Shown here one piece after another: positions 1 to 7,818 of a DNA stretch of 17,968 nucleotides. The stretch spans positions 1 to 17,968 of the forward strand of contig JANXPS010000210.1 of assembly GCA_025357175.1 (NCBI GenBank), read 5' to 3'. The notes beneath the pieces were generated by a model that was given only the letters and a program-made list of their open reading frames with translations, was not told where the DNA came from and made no database searches. This stretch comes from Deltaproteobacteria bacterium. Lineage in GTDB: Bacteria > Desulfobacterota > Deferrimicrobia > Deferrimicrobiales > Deferrimicrobiaceae. How positions within the stretch are numbered: position 1 is the stretch's first letter; each line of letters opens with the position of its first letter. Both the position numbers and the translations under genes were made by a program.

Positions 1-532
1 CGAGGTTTCCGGTCGGCTCGTCGGCGAGGATCATGGGCGGGTTCATGACAAGGGCCCGGCAGATCGCGACACGCTGCTGCTCGCCCCCCGAAAGCTCTCC
101 GATGCGATGATCCTTGCGATCTGAAAGACCGAGTTCGTCGAGGAGCGACACCGCGCGCGACCTGGCTTCCGGTCTGGGCAAGCCCTGGATCATGCACGGC
201 AGCATGACATTTTCGACGGCGTCGAACTCGGGCAGAAGGTGGTGGAACTGGAACACGAATCCGATCGTCTTGTTCCGGAATGCGGCCAGGGCATCCTCGG
301 ACAAGGCGGAAATATCGACCCCGTCGCACCTGACCGTGCCCGAAGTGGGCCGGTCGAGCGTCCCGACGATCTGGAGCAGGGTGGTTTTCCCGGCTCCGGA
401 AACACCGACGATGCCGAGCATCTCGCCACGTCCGATGTCCATCGATATGCCCTTCAGGATGTCAAGGGAACTTCCGTTCCGATGGTAGGTCTTCCGGAGT
501 CCTTCGACGCGGACGATGGGTTCGCTATTCAT
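1..532 (-). CDS. lolD: Lipoprotein-releasing ABC transporter ATP-binding subunit LolD (3' end outside window)
   Basis: This is the ATPase of the Lol complex, which uses ATP at the inner membrane to extract mature lipoproteins and pass them to the periplasmic carrier LolA. I read 177 residues from an ATG at 530-532; the remaining ~50 residues of a ~230-residue family lie beyond position 1. Visible motifs are the Walker A GVSGAGKT (residues 43-50), the Q-loop in FQFHHLLPEF (around 94-103), the ABC signature LSGGEQQ (147-153) and Walker B with DEPTGNL (to 177). The FQFHHLLPEF-AVENV stretch is typical of LolD rather than of other MacB-like ATPases. The start overlaps the end of the permease gene by 8 bp, so the two are probably translationally coupled and form one transporter. 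Identity is secure; only the C-terminus is unseen. Confidence 0.95.
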   Translation of the reverse strand, partial: MNSEPIVRVEGLRKTYHRNGSSLDILKGISMDIGRGEMLGIVGVSGAGKTTLLQIVGTLDRPTSGTVRCDGVDISALSEDALAAFRNKTIGFVFQFHHLLPEFDAVENVMLPCMIQGLPRPEARSRAVSLLDELGLSDRKDHRIGELSGGEQQRVAICRALVMNPPMILADEPTGNL

Positions 533-1760
533 ATCGGATCGCTTCGGCCGGGTCGATCATGCTGGCCTGCCTGGAAGGATAAAGGGTCGCGAGAAAGCAG
601 ATCAGCACCGAGCTTCCGCCGACGAGCAGGAGGATGGCCGGGTCGAAAGAAACGGGGAGCGTCGTGATGTAGTAGACGTCGTTGGGAAGGTGGATGAACT
701 TGTACTTGCGGAGGAGCAGGCAGAGAATGCCGCCGAGCGCGGTCCCGGCAACGGTGCCGACGATCCCGATGAAGAGCCCTTCAAGGGCGAAGATCCGGCG
801 GATGGTGCGGCGTGTCGCACCCATCGCCATCAGGATTCCGATGTCCTTGTTTTTTTCCATGACGATCATGATCAGGGTGCTGATGATATTGAAGGCTGCA
901 ACCATCACGATAAGCGCGAGGATGATGAACATGACCACCTTTTCGAGTTTAAGGGCCGAAAACAGGTTCCGGTTGCTCTGCATCCAGTCCTTGGCCCAGT
1001 AGGGATAGCCGAGTTCCGACCTGATGCGGGTCGAGATCGCGGCCGCCTGGTAGATGTCGCCGACCCTGAGTTCGATCCCGCTGGCGCGCCCGCCGGTGCC
1101 GAGCATGCGGGAGGCCTCGTCGAACGAAATATAGGCAAAGGTCGCGTCGTATTCGTACATCCCGGATTCGAATATCCCGACGACCTTGAACCGTTCGGAT
1201 CGGGGGAATGCGCCAAGCGGCGTCATGTTTCCGCCGGGCACGAGAATTTCGACGAGTTCCCCGACCCCCGCCCCGAGATTGCCGGCCAATTCCTTGCCGA
1301 GAATCACGCCGGGCAGTCCACCTTCCGCCTTGCGGGTGAGATCGTCGAGACTGCCGACCCGGACATCTTTCGAGAGCCGGGTGACCTGTCCGACCGTGGA
1401 TGGATCGACTCCGCGAAGAACGCCCCCCGTGGAACCGCCCCCCGACGAGATCATCATCTGCGAGAAGACATAGGGTGAGGCTGCAGCGACCCCTTGCGTC
1501 TTGCGAAGCCGCTCGGCGAGCTTGAAGGGTTCGGGCAGCGTGCCGTCGAGACTTGTGACGTGGATATGCGCGGTGGCTCCGAGGATGCGGTCCTTGAGTT
1601 CCTTTTCAAAGCCGTTCATCACCGCGAGCACGATGATGAGTGCGGTTACCCCGATCGTCACTCCCAGAACGGAAATAAACGTGATGATCGAGATGAACGT
1701 CTGCTTGCGCTTTGCCAGAAGATACTTCTGGGCAATGTAATATTCGACCGGGAACTTCAC
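525..1760 (-). CDS. lolC: Lipoprotein-releasing ABC transporter permease, LolC/LolE family
   Basis: This is the membrane subunit that, with LolD, releases acylated lipoproteins from the inner membrane. The 411-residue protein has the family layout: a cytoplasmic N-terminus (MKFPVEYYIAQKYL), TM1 at about residues 21-48, a periplasmic domain of about 220 residues, and three more TM segments at about 274-302, 327-351 and 374-394. It ends in the FtsX-like tail PSRQASMIDPAEAIRYE. The start is a GTG at 1758-1760, 6 bp after the lysS stop, with AAGGAAGGA upstream inside the lysS end. Only one permease gene is visible before lolD. It could therefore work as a homodimer (LolF/LolCE style), or a second permease may lie beyond the window. 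Whether it is LolC-like or LolE-like cannot be decided by eye. Confidence 0.93.
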   Translation of the reverse strand: MKFPVEYYIAQKYLLAKRKQTFISIITFISVLGVTIGVTALIIVLAVMNGFEKELKDRILGATAHIHVTSLDGTLPEPFKLAERLRKTQGVAAASPYVFSQMMISSGGGSTGGVLRGVDPSTVGQVTRLSKDVRVGSLDDLTRKAEGGLPGVILGKELAGNLGAGVGELVEILVPGGNMTPLGAFPRSERFKVVGIFESGMYEYDATFAYISFDEASRMLGTGGRASGIELRVGDIYQAAAISTRIRSELGYPYWAKDWMQSNRNLFSALKLEKVVMFIILALIVMVAAFNIISTLIMIVMEKNKDIGILMAMGATRRTIRRIFALEGLFIGIVGTVAGTALGGILCLLLRKYKFIHLPNDVYYITTLPVSFDPAILLLVGGSSVLICFLATLYPSRQASMIDPAEAIRYE

Positions 1761-1766
1761 TCCGGG

Positions 1767-3254
1767 TCATCCTTCCTTGCGCAGTTGCGGGAACAGGATG
1801 ACGTCGCGGATCGAAGGCGAATCCGTGAAGAGCATCACCAGGCGGTCGATACCGATTCCCTCGCCCGCAGCGGGGGGCATGCCGTATTCGAGCGCGCGAA
1901 CGTAATCCTCGTCCATCGCCATGGCTTCCTCGTCTCCGCGCGCTTTTTCGTCGAGCTGGGCTTCGAACCGTTTGCGCTGGTCGACCGGATCGTTCAGCTC
2001 CGAAAACGCGTTGGCGATCTCGCGTCCGTTGACGATCAGTTCGAACCGGTCGACGATCTCGGGCCGCAGATCGTTCTTGCGGGATAGCGGTGACACCTCG
2101 ATCGGGTATTCGGTGACGAATGTGGGCCCGACGATGCTGCGCTCGCCGACGGCCTCGTAAATGTCGACCAGCAGCTTTCCTTCCGATGTCCCCTCTTTCA
2201 CGTGGACACCCAGCCTGGAAGCCAGTTCGACGAGGAAACCGGGGTTGGAAAGATTTTCTTCGGGGACTTCGCCGTAGAGGGCGACGGCTTGTCGAACGGT
2301 CAGACGCTGCCAGGGCGGGGCGAAATCGATTTCCGTGCCCTGCAACGGAACCTTGGTGGTTCCGAACAGATGGATCGCGAGGCCGGCGAAAAGTTCTTCG
2401 GTCAGCGTCATCAGATCCTCGACGGTAGCGTAGGCCTGGTAGAACTCGACCATCGTGAATTCGGGGTTGTGCTGGGTCGATATGCCCTCGTTTCGGAAAT
2501 TCCGGTTGATCTCGAAGACGCGTTCGAAACCGCCGACCAGCAGTCGTTTGAGATAAAGTTCGGGAGCGATCCGAAGGAAAAGGTCCATGTCGAGCGTGTT
2601 GTGGTGGGTTACGAAAGGCCGGGCGGCGGCCCCGCCTGCGATCGGCTGCATCATCGGGGTTTCGACCTCGAGGAAATCGCGGTCGGCGAGAAAGTTCCGG
2701 ACGAACGTTATGATGCGCGAGCGTTTCCGGAACAGGTCGCGGACATCCTCGTTGACGATCAGGTCGAGGTAACGCTGGCGATAGCGTGTCTCGACGTCGG
2801 ACAAACCGTGCCATTTTTCGGGAAGCGGTCGAAGCGCCTTGGTCAGCAGCCTGAAGGATGAAACCTTGATGGTCAGCTCGCCGGTCTGGGTAATGAAGAG
2901 CGTCCCCTCGGCCCAGACGATATCGCCGATATCGATGCGTTTCTTGAACTTGTCGTACGCGTCTTCGCCGATGCCGTCCTGGGTGAGGTGGAGCTGGATC
3001 TTCCCGCTCCGGTCGAGGATGCTCAGGAACGCGGCCTTGCCCATGCGCCGCTTTGCGAGGATGCGGCCGCCGACGTCGACCCTGATCGCGCGTCCGGGCA
3101 ATTCCTCGGCGGGAATCCCACCGGCTGCCGCGCGTACGCGCGCGGAGGTCCAGCCCACGCTCTGCCCGTTGGGAAAAGCGATCTCGCCGGCTTCCCGTAT
3201 CTCTTCGACTTTCCGGTATCGCTCCCGGATCAGGTCGTTCCAGTCATCACTCAA
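1767..3254 (-). CDS. lysS: Lysyl-tRNA synthetase, class II
   Basis: This enzyme charges tRNA-Lys with lysine using ATP in the cytoplasm. The 495-residue reading matches the bacterial family length. An N-terminal OB-fold tRNA-binding domain (GGRILAKRRMGKAAFLSILD, about residues 62-81) is followed by the class II core: motif 1 near VRNFLADRDFLEVETPMM (185-202), motif 2 RNFRNEGISTQHNPEF (251-266) and motif 3 GEGIGIDRLVM (464-474). I chose the TTG at 3254 because GGGAGG lies 5 nt before it and it overlaps the prfB stop by only 8 bp. The ATG at 3269 (500 aa) has no well-spaced ribosome binding site, and longer readings run further into prfB without family support. The gene sits between prfB and the Lol permease gene, as in Geobacter-like genomes. 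Confidence 0.96.
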   Translation of the reverse strand: MSDDWNDLIRERYRKVEEIREAGEIAFPNGQSVGWTSARVRAAAGGIPAEELPGRAIRVDVGGRILAKRRMGKAAFLSILDRSGKIQLHLTQDGIGEDAYDKFKKRIDIGDIVWAEGTLFITQTGELTIKVSSFRLLTKALRPLPEKWHGLSDVETRYRQRYLDLIVNEDVRDLFRKRSRIITFVRNFLADRDFLEVETPMMQPIAGGAAARPFVTHHNTLDMDLFLRIAPELYLKRLLVGGFERVFEINRNFRNEGISTQHNPEFTMVEFYQAYATVEDLMTLTEELFAGLAIHLFGTTKVPLQGTEIDFAPPWQRLTVRQAVALYGEVPEENLSNPGFLVELASRLGVHVKEGTSEGKLLVDIYEAVGERSIVGPTFVTEYPIEVSPLSRKNDLRPEIVDRFELIVNGREIANAFSELNDPVDQRKRFEAQLDEKARGDEEAMAMDEDYVRALEYGMPPAAGEGIGIDRLVMLFTDSPSIRDVILFPQLRKEG

Positions 3255-4381
3255 AATCGCCTCCCGCATCCTGCACGTCCGCACCGCCCGACAGGAGATA
3301 CTTGTGGATGAAACCCATGATATCGCCATCGAGCACGGCGTCTACGTTGCCCGTTTCGTGTCCGGTGCGATGGTCCTTGACCATCCGGTATGGAGCGAGA
3401 ACATAGGACCTGATCTGTGAACCCCACGCGATATCTTTTTTGGTCTTGTGGACCTCGTACACTTTTTCGGCGCGCTGCCGCATTTCGAGGGCGTACATCT
3501 TCGAACGCAGGATCTTCATCGCCATCGCCTTGTTCTTGTGCTGGGACCGCTCCTGCTGGCAAAGAACGACGAGGCCGGTGGGCAGGTGCGTCAACCGGAC
3601 GGCGGATTCGGTCTTGTTGACGTGCTGGCCGCCGGCGCCGCCCGAACGGAGCGTGTCGACCCGCAGGTCGTTTTCATTGATGGTGATCTCGACGTTGTCG
3701 TCTATTTCGGGGGTGACGATCACCGAGGCAAACGATGTGTGGCGCCGCTTGTTCGCGTCGAACGGCGAAATACGGACGAGCCTGTGGACCCCGCTCTCGG
3801 CCTTCATGTAGCCGTAGGGGTGGTCGCCGCCGCTCAAAAGGAACGTGACGCTTTTGATGCCGGCCTCCTCGCCGTCCTGCAGTTCGGCTATTTCCATCTT
3901 GTAGCCGTTTCGGTCGCAGAAGCGGGTATACATCCTCAGAAGCATCTCGGCCCAGTCCTGGGACTCGGTCCCGCCGGCCCCGGACTGGATGGTCACGATG
4001 GCATTGAGTTCGTCGCCTTCGCCACTCAGCATCCGTTCCATCTCCAAATCGTCGAAACGGGACGAAACAGCCTCGAGGTGTTCCTCGATCTCGGCCTCGA
4101 GTGCGGGGTCGGCGGCTTCATCGTAAAGATCAAGGTAAGCACGCAGGTCCGCGAGCGCGGCGCCGAGTGCATCCCATTTCTGGAGGAACGTCTCGATTGT
4201 CTTGCGTTCCTTGAGGATGGGCTCCGCTTTTTCGGGAGAGTCCCAGAAACCGTCCCGGGACGCGAACGACTCGAGTTCGGAAAGGCGTGTAAGTTTGCGA
4301 TCTACGTCAAAGATAACCTCGAAGCGCGTGTGCACGCGTTTCAAGGGCGGTTGTTTGCTCCTCCAGAATTCCGGTTGCCAT
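3247..4381 (-). CDS. prfB: Peptide chain release factor 2, expressed through a programmed +1 frameshift
   Basis: RF2 recognises UGA and UAA stop codons and triggers release of the finished peptide. The gene is in two frames. The first is an ATG at 4381-4379 followed by a 24-codon reading (MATGILEEQ...ALRGYL) that ends in an in-frame TGA at 4309-4307. A +1 shift skips T4309 and continues from GAC at 4308 for 353 codons (DVDRKLTRLSELESF...), giving 377 residues. In this numbering the stop-recognition motif SPF falls at 205-207 and the catalytic GGQ at 250-252, the same positions as in E. coli RF2, which supports the reconstruction. A ribosome binding site GAGAGGA lies 4 nt before the ATG. The start overlaps the lnt end by 41 bp and the stop overlaps lysS by 8 bp. 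A single-frame caller would give a false N-terminus here. Confidence 0.96.
3255..3265 (-). promoter_or_regulatory. Ribosome binding site deciding the lysS TTG start
   Basis: On the minus strand GGGAGG (3265-3260) is followed by CGATT (3259-3255) and then TTG (3254-3252). A near-perfect Shine-Dalgarno at 5 nt spacing favours TTG over the ATG 15 nt upstream. The site lies inside the last codons of prfB, which fits translational coupling of RF2 and LysRS. Confidence 0.7.
4306..4321 (-). promoter_or_regulatory. prfB programmed +1 frameshift site
   Basis: The minus strand reads CGAGGTTATCTTTGAC. Split as CGA GGT TAT CTT TGA C it encodes RGYL-stop; the slip codon CTT is followed by the poorly terminating TGA-C context, and a Shine-Dalgarno-like GAGG lies 4 nt upstream of CTT. 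The E. coli element is AGGGGGTATCTTTGAC, nearly the same. In the known mechanism, low RF2 makes ribosomes pause at UGA and slip +1, so RF2 controls its own synthesis. Confidence 0.95.
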
Positions 4382-5897
4382 GGGGTCCTCTCAGGGCGAA
4401 AAGAAAAGTGAGAAAACCAATTATAGTACACGAAAAACCAAACAATTCACCCGATTTTGCGAAGGGCGTAAGCCCGACGCCGGGGGTGATATCGGCCACC
4501 ACGACGCCCTTCCGCGACAACCCGAGCGAACGGATGATTTCCCCCCTCGAATCGATTACCGCACTGATCCCCGAATTCGCGGCCCTGACCATCGGGCGAC
4601 GCAGTTCGACCGCGCGCATTCTGGCCATCGCGAGATGCTGCAGCGGTGCAACCGTATCGCCGAACCAGGCATCGTTGGTCACGTTGATCAGCCACCCTGC
4701 GCCGGCCAGCACGCTCTCGCGGATGATCGCCGGGAAAACGGCCTCGTAGCAAACGGAAGCCGCCGCAGCCGTGTTGTCGATGATGAACAGCGATGGAGCG
4801 ACCCCGCGGGAAAAATCCTCCTCCCCCGCGGTGAGTTTGTTGATGAAGGGCAGCAGGCGTCGCAACGGCACGTATTCCCCGAATGGGACAAGGTGCTGCT
4901 TGTCGTACCGGCCAACGGGGATGCCCCGCGCATCGAGGTGGAAGACGCTGTTGTAGTACCTGCCCCCTCCTTCCGGGTTGAACCAGGGGGCCCCGAAAAC
5001 AATGGGGGTCCGGGTTGTACCGGCCACGTTGTCGACCAAGGCCGTCAGGGCGGACTCCCACCCGTAGAAAAATGGCGCGGCCGTTTCGGGCCATACGACG
5101 ACCCGGGCTCCTTTTGCGACCGCTTCCACGGTTAGATCGCGGTAAATGGCGATCGTCGCTTCCTGGTTGGCGGGATCCCATTTCCGGTTCTGATCGATCC
5201 CGCCCTGGGCTATGCCGACACGCAGGAAGGGCGCATTCCTGCCCGGGTCAGGACGAAGCCGAAGGTTTCCGTACCCCACCAGCGAAAGAGGGATGACGGC
5301 GGCAACCAGGATGGAAAAAGCGAGGGCACGCCAATTGCGCTCCACGATTGCGGTCAGGGCCCTATAACCTGCGACATTGACCAAGACGATCAGGAATCCG
5401 AGGCCGATGGTGCCCGTAAGGTCGGCCGCCTGCCGAAGAACCGCACTGTCGGCAAGGGAATAGCCGAGCAGCATCCAGGGGAAGCCGCTGAAGAGATGGG
5501 TCCGGGCGACCTCGAAAAGCGTCCAGAAAACAGGAAATGCCCAAAGGGCGTCCGGTCCCGAGCGTTGAATGCAATAGTTGTGAACGGCACAGATACCCGC
5601 GATGAACCCCGCCACGAAAGCGGAAACGAAAAGGGCGCAGGCGGCTCCGAGCAGCCATCCGAGGTTGCCGGGCACGGCGACGGTCCAGGCGATCCAGTAG
5701 TAGATCAGGATATTCGCCAGGATTCCGGCCGCGAATCCCCGCCTTGCCGCCTCGCCCGGCGTCAGGGCCGAAGCCGATAGCGCAAGCAAGGGGATCAGCG
5801 AGACGAACGGCAGGCCGGGAATGCCGTATCCGGGCATGCCGAGTGGATAACCCAGCACGAAAGCGAGACCGAGAAGGATGTTGCGGCCGCGAATCAA
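4341..5897 (-). CDS. lnt: Apolipoprotein N-acyltransferase
   Basis: Lnt adds the third acyl chain to the N-terminal cysteine of lipoproteins in the inner membrane, which makes them substrates for LolCD encoded three genes downstream. The 518-residue protein has an N-terminal hydrophobic half (several TM helices to about residue 210) followed by a nitrilase-fold catalytic domain. The catalytic triad is visible as E271 in WPETAAPFF, K333 in YDKQHLVPFGEYVP and C383 in SVCYEAVF; the accessory Glu (E341) of FGEYVP is also present. A final TM helix lies near 484-502. The start is TTG at 5897-5895, overlapping the ybeY stop by 4 bp (TTGA); no strong ribosome binding site is seen, so expression may depend on coupling. 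The end overlaps prfB by 41 bp. Confidence 0.96.
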   Translation of the reverse strand: MIRGRNILLGLAFVLGYPLGMPGYGIPGLPFVSLIPLLALSASALTPGEAARRGFAAGILANILIYYWIAWTVAVPGNLGWLLGAACALFVSAFVAGFIAGICAVHNYCIQRSGPDALWAFPVFWTLFEVARTHLFSGFPWMLLGYSLADSAVLRQAADLTGTIGLGFLIVLVNVAGYRALTAIVERNWRALAFSILVAAVIPLSLVGYGNLRLRPDPGRNAPFLRVGIAQGGIDQNRKWDPANQEATIAIYRDLTVEAVAKGARVVVWPETAAPFFYGWESALTALVDNVAGTTRTPIVFGAPWFNPEGGGRYYNSVFHLDARGIPVGRYDKQHLVPFGEYVPLRRLLPFINKLTAGEEDFSRGVAPSLFIIDNTAAAASVCYEAVFPAIIRESVLAGAGWLINVTNDAWFGDTVAPLQHLAMARMRAVELRRPMVRAANSGISAVIDSRGEIIRSLGLSRKGVVVADITPGVGLTPFAKSGELFGFSCTIIGFLTFLFALRGPHGNRNSGGANNRP

Positions 5898-6358
5898 ACG
5901 GAAGCACCTGAAAGGAGTTGCCGGTAAACCTTGAGTTCCCTTGCCCGCATCCTTCGCGCCTGGTTGCGGTCGTTCACATGATCGTACCCGAGGAGGTGCA
6001 GCATCCCGTGCAACACGAAAAACATGACCCGCTCTTCGGGAGTGCCTTCCCAGTCTGAGGTTTGGGCCAGGCAGGTCGGGGCGGACAGCAGGATGTCGCC
6101 CGCGATCCTGACGGTTTCCCCTTCCGACGGTTCGTCCTCGGGAAAGGAGATGACGTTGGTGGTTCCTTCATGACCCATGAAACGTTGGTTCCACCTGGCC
6201 ATTTCGGGGTCGTCGACCACCAGGATGCGGAGATCGCACGAGGGGGCCCCGAGGACCTCCAGTAGGCGGCCGACAAGCATCCGAAGCGCTTTTCCAGAAA
6301 ACGGAACGGGTCGAACGTTCTGCCTGATGCTGATCGAAAAGTCGACGACGCGCTTCAT
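5894..6358 (-). CDS. ybeY: Endoribonuclease YbeY (rRNA maturation factor)
   Basis: YbeY is a zinc-dependent single-strand endoribonuclease involved in 16S rRNA 3'-end maturation and ribosome quality control. The 154-residue protein carries the full family signature HGMLHLLGYDH, with zinc-ligand histidines H117, H121 and H127 near the C-terminus, and the upstream TNVISFP motif (about 67-73). The start is the ATG at 6358-6356, which overlaps the stop of the HD-domain gene as ATGA; a longer reading to 6481 would run into that gene and is not supported. The order phoH, HD protein, ybeY is widespread in bacteria and fits a shared role in RNA and ribosome handling. Confidence 0.96.
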   Translation of the reverse strand: MKRVVDFSISIRQNVRPVPFSGKALRMLVGRLLEVLGAPSCDLRILVVDDPEMARWNQRFMGHEGTTNVISFPEDEPSEGETVRIAGDILLSAPTCLAQTSDWEGTPEERVMFFVLHGMLHLLGYDHVNDRNQARRMRARELKVYRQLLSGASV

Positions 6359-7818
6359 AGGGAAGGCCTCATGATCCCCTTGCCGATTTCGGGATAATCG
6401 ACCCGGGTGTGCGATATCGCGGTCAGCACCTTGACGAACACCTGGCTGACGGCGTGAAAGTCGCGAAGCGTCATGTCGCATTCGTTGAGTTGCCCGTCGA
6501 GATGGATCCGGTTGACGAGCCCGGTTACGGTCTCTTCGATCTCGGCGGGGGTCGGATTTCGAAGACTTCTCGTGGCGGCCTCAGCGGAATCCGCAAGCAT
6601 GAGGATTGCCGCTTCGCGCGATCTCGGCATCGGGCCGGGGTATCGGAACGTTTCCTCGGACATGTCGATGTTCGGGAGCTGCCTTTGCGCCTTGTCGTAA
6701 AAACAATAAAGGACGCTTGTCCCGTGATGCTGCTGGATGATCTCGATGATGCGGTCGCCAAGACGATATTCTTCGGCCATGCGAACGCCCTCGGATACGT
6801 GGGAAATGATGAGCTGACGGCTGGCCGAAGGCGACAGCAAATCGTGAACGTTCCGAATCCCGGCCTGGTTTTCCGAAAAGTAGCCGGGCATGCCGACCTT
6901 TCCGATATCGTGAAACAGTGCTGCCACCCGGCAAAGGGTCGGATTTGCCCCGATGGCGGTGGCGCCTGCCTCTGCAAGCGTCCCGACGATCACGCTGTGG
7001 TGGAACGTCCCGGGAGCCTCGATCATCAGGCGCTGGAGCAACGGGTGCCCGGTCCCGGAAAGTTCCGAGAGCCGGATATCGCTGGCGTAGCCGAATACGT
7101 ATTCCGCGACGGGCAGGATCGCGATCGCCATCGGGCCGGACGCGAGACCGTTCGCCGCGCCGAATATCGCGGCCCAGAAGATGTCGCCGGGGCCGTGGAA
7201 AGCCAGTTCGAGCGCAACTGCGCCGATTGCGCAAACCGGTGCGGTCAGGACTCCGGCGAGCAGTGCCCGGTAGCGATCCTGGATCCGTCCGGCCCTCGCG
7301 GCGCCCGCCGTTCCGCACAGGAGCAGGAAAAGCAGCGTCGGCCACCTGCCGGATGCTGCGGCGGCGGACAGAACCGAGGCGGCGACCGTGAACAGGATGG
7401 CGACTTCGGAATTCAGCAGCATCCGTACGACCATCGCGAAAGCGGTGACCGGAATGAGGTAGACGTAGCACCTCGCGGGAACGTGCCGATTCCAGGCGGG
7501 CACGTCGGGCAGGACATCCATGACCGTTTTCGCGAGAAAAAAGAGACACAGGACAAGCGAGAAAAGCAGGAGGAAGTCACGGGCGGCAAGCTTTACCTTG
7601 CGGACCTCGCGCCCCGCGAACCCGAACCACTCCGCCAGGAACAGGGCGACCGCAAGCGTCAGGGAGACCGCGCCGACGAAGGGGAAAAGCTGACCCGAAC
7701 GCCCGGCCGAATGGGGCATCAGTTCGTTGCCCCAGATATAGAATATCGCGGCGAAAACGGCTGCCGAAAGCAGGCCGATCGCGGATTCGGTAAAACGGCG
7801 CCCCTTAACGATTTTCAT
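6355..7818 (-). CDS. 7TM-HD family membrane phosphodiesterase-like protein lacking the extracellular domain
   Basis: The 487-residue protein has about seven or eight hydrophobic helices in the first ~240 residues (near 12-30, 43-66, 81-99, 117-134, 137-155, 160-176, 186-205 and 212-236) followed by a cytoplasmic HD domain. The metal-binding set is complete: H274, H303-D304 (LFHDIGK), H340, H364-H365 and D410. This is the arrangement of the PgpH c-di-AMP phosphodiesterase family. Those proteins are usually about 700-850 residues long and carry an extracellular 7TMR-HDED domain between the first TM and the 7TM part; here the helices begin almost at once and that domain is absent. The ATG at 7818 overlaps phoH by 14 bp, so no missing exon-like piece can hide upstream. 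The likely substrate is a cyclic dinucleotide, by inference only; no cyclase gene is visible in the window. Confidence 0.85.
   Translation of the reverse strand: MKIVKGRRFTESAIGLLSAAVFAAIFYIWGNELMPHSAGRSGQLFPFVGAVSLTLAVALFLAEWFGFAGREVRKVKLAARDFLLLFSLVLCLFFLAKTVMDVLPDVPAWNRHVPARCYVYLIPVTAFAMVVRMLLNSEVAILFTVAASVLSAAAASGRWPTLLFLLLCGTAGAARAGRIQDRYRALLAGVLTAPVCAIGAVALELAFHGPGDIFWAAIFGAANGLASGPMAIAILPVAEYVFGYASDIRLSELSGTGHPLLQRLMIEAPGTFHHSVIVGTLAEAGATAIGANPTLCRVAALFHDIGKVGMPGYFSENQAGIRNVHDLLSPSASRQLIISHVSEGVRMAEEYRLGDRIIEIIQQHHGTSVLYCFYDKAQRQLPNIDMSEETFRYPGPMPRSREAAILMLADSAEAATRSLRNPTPAEIEETVTGLVNRIHLDGQLNECDMTLRDFHAVSQVFVKVLTAISHTRVDYPEIGKGIMRPSL

Noticed and set aside
1606..2814. A 402-codon minus-strand frame across lysS and lolC
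   Set aside because: It is arginine- and proline-rich and lies out of frame with two clear genes; it has no family features.
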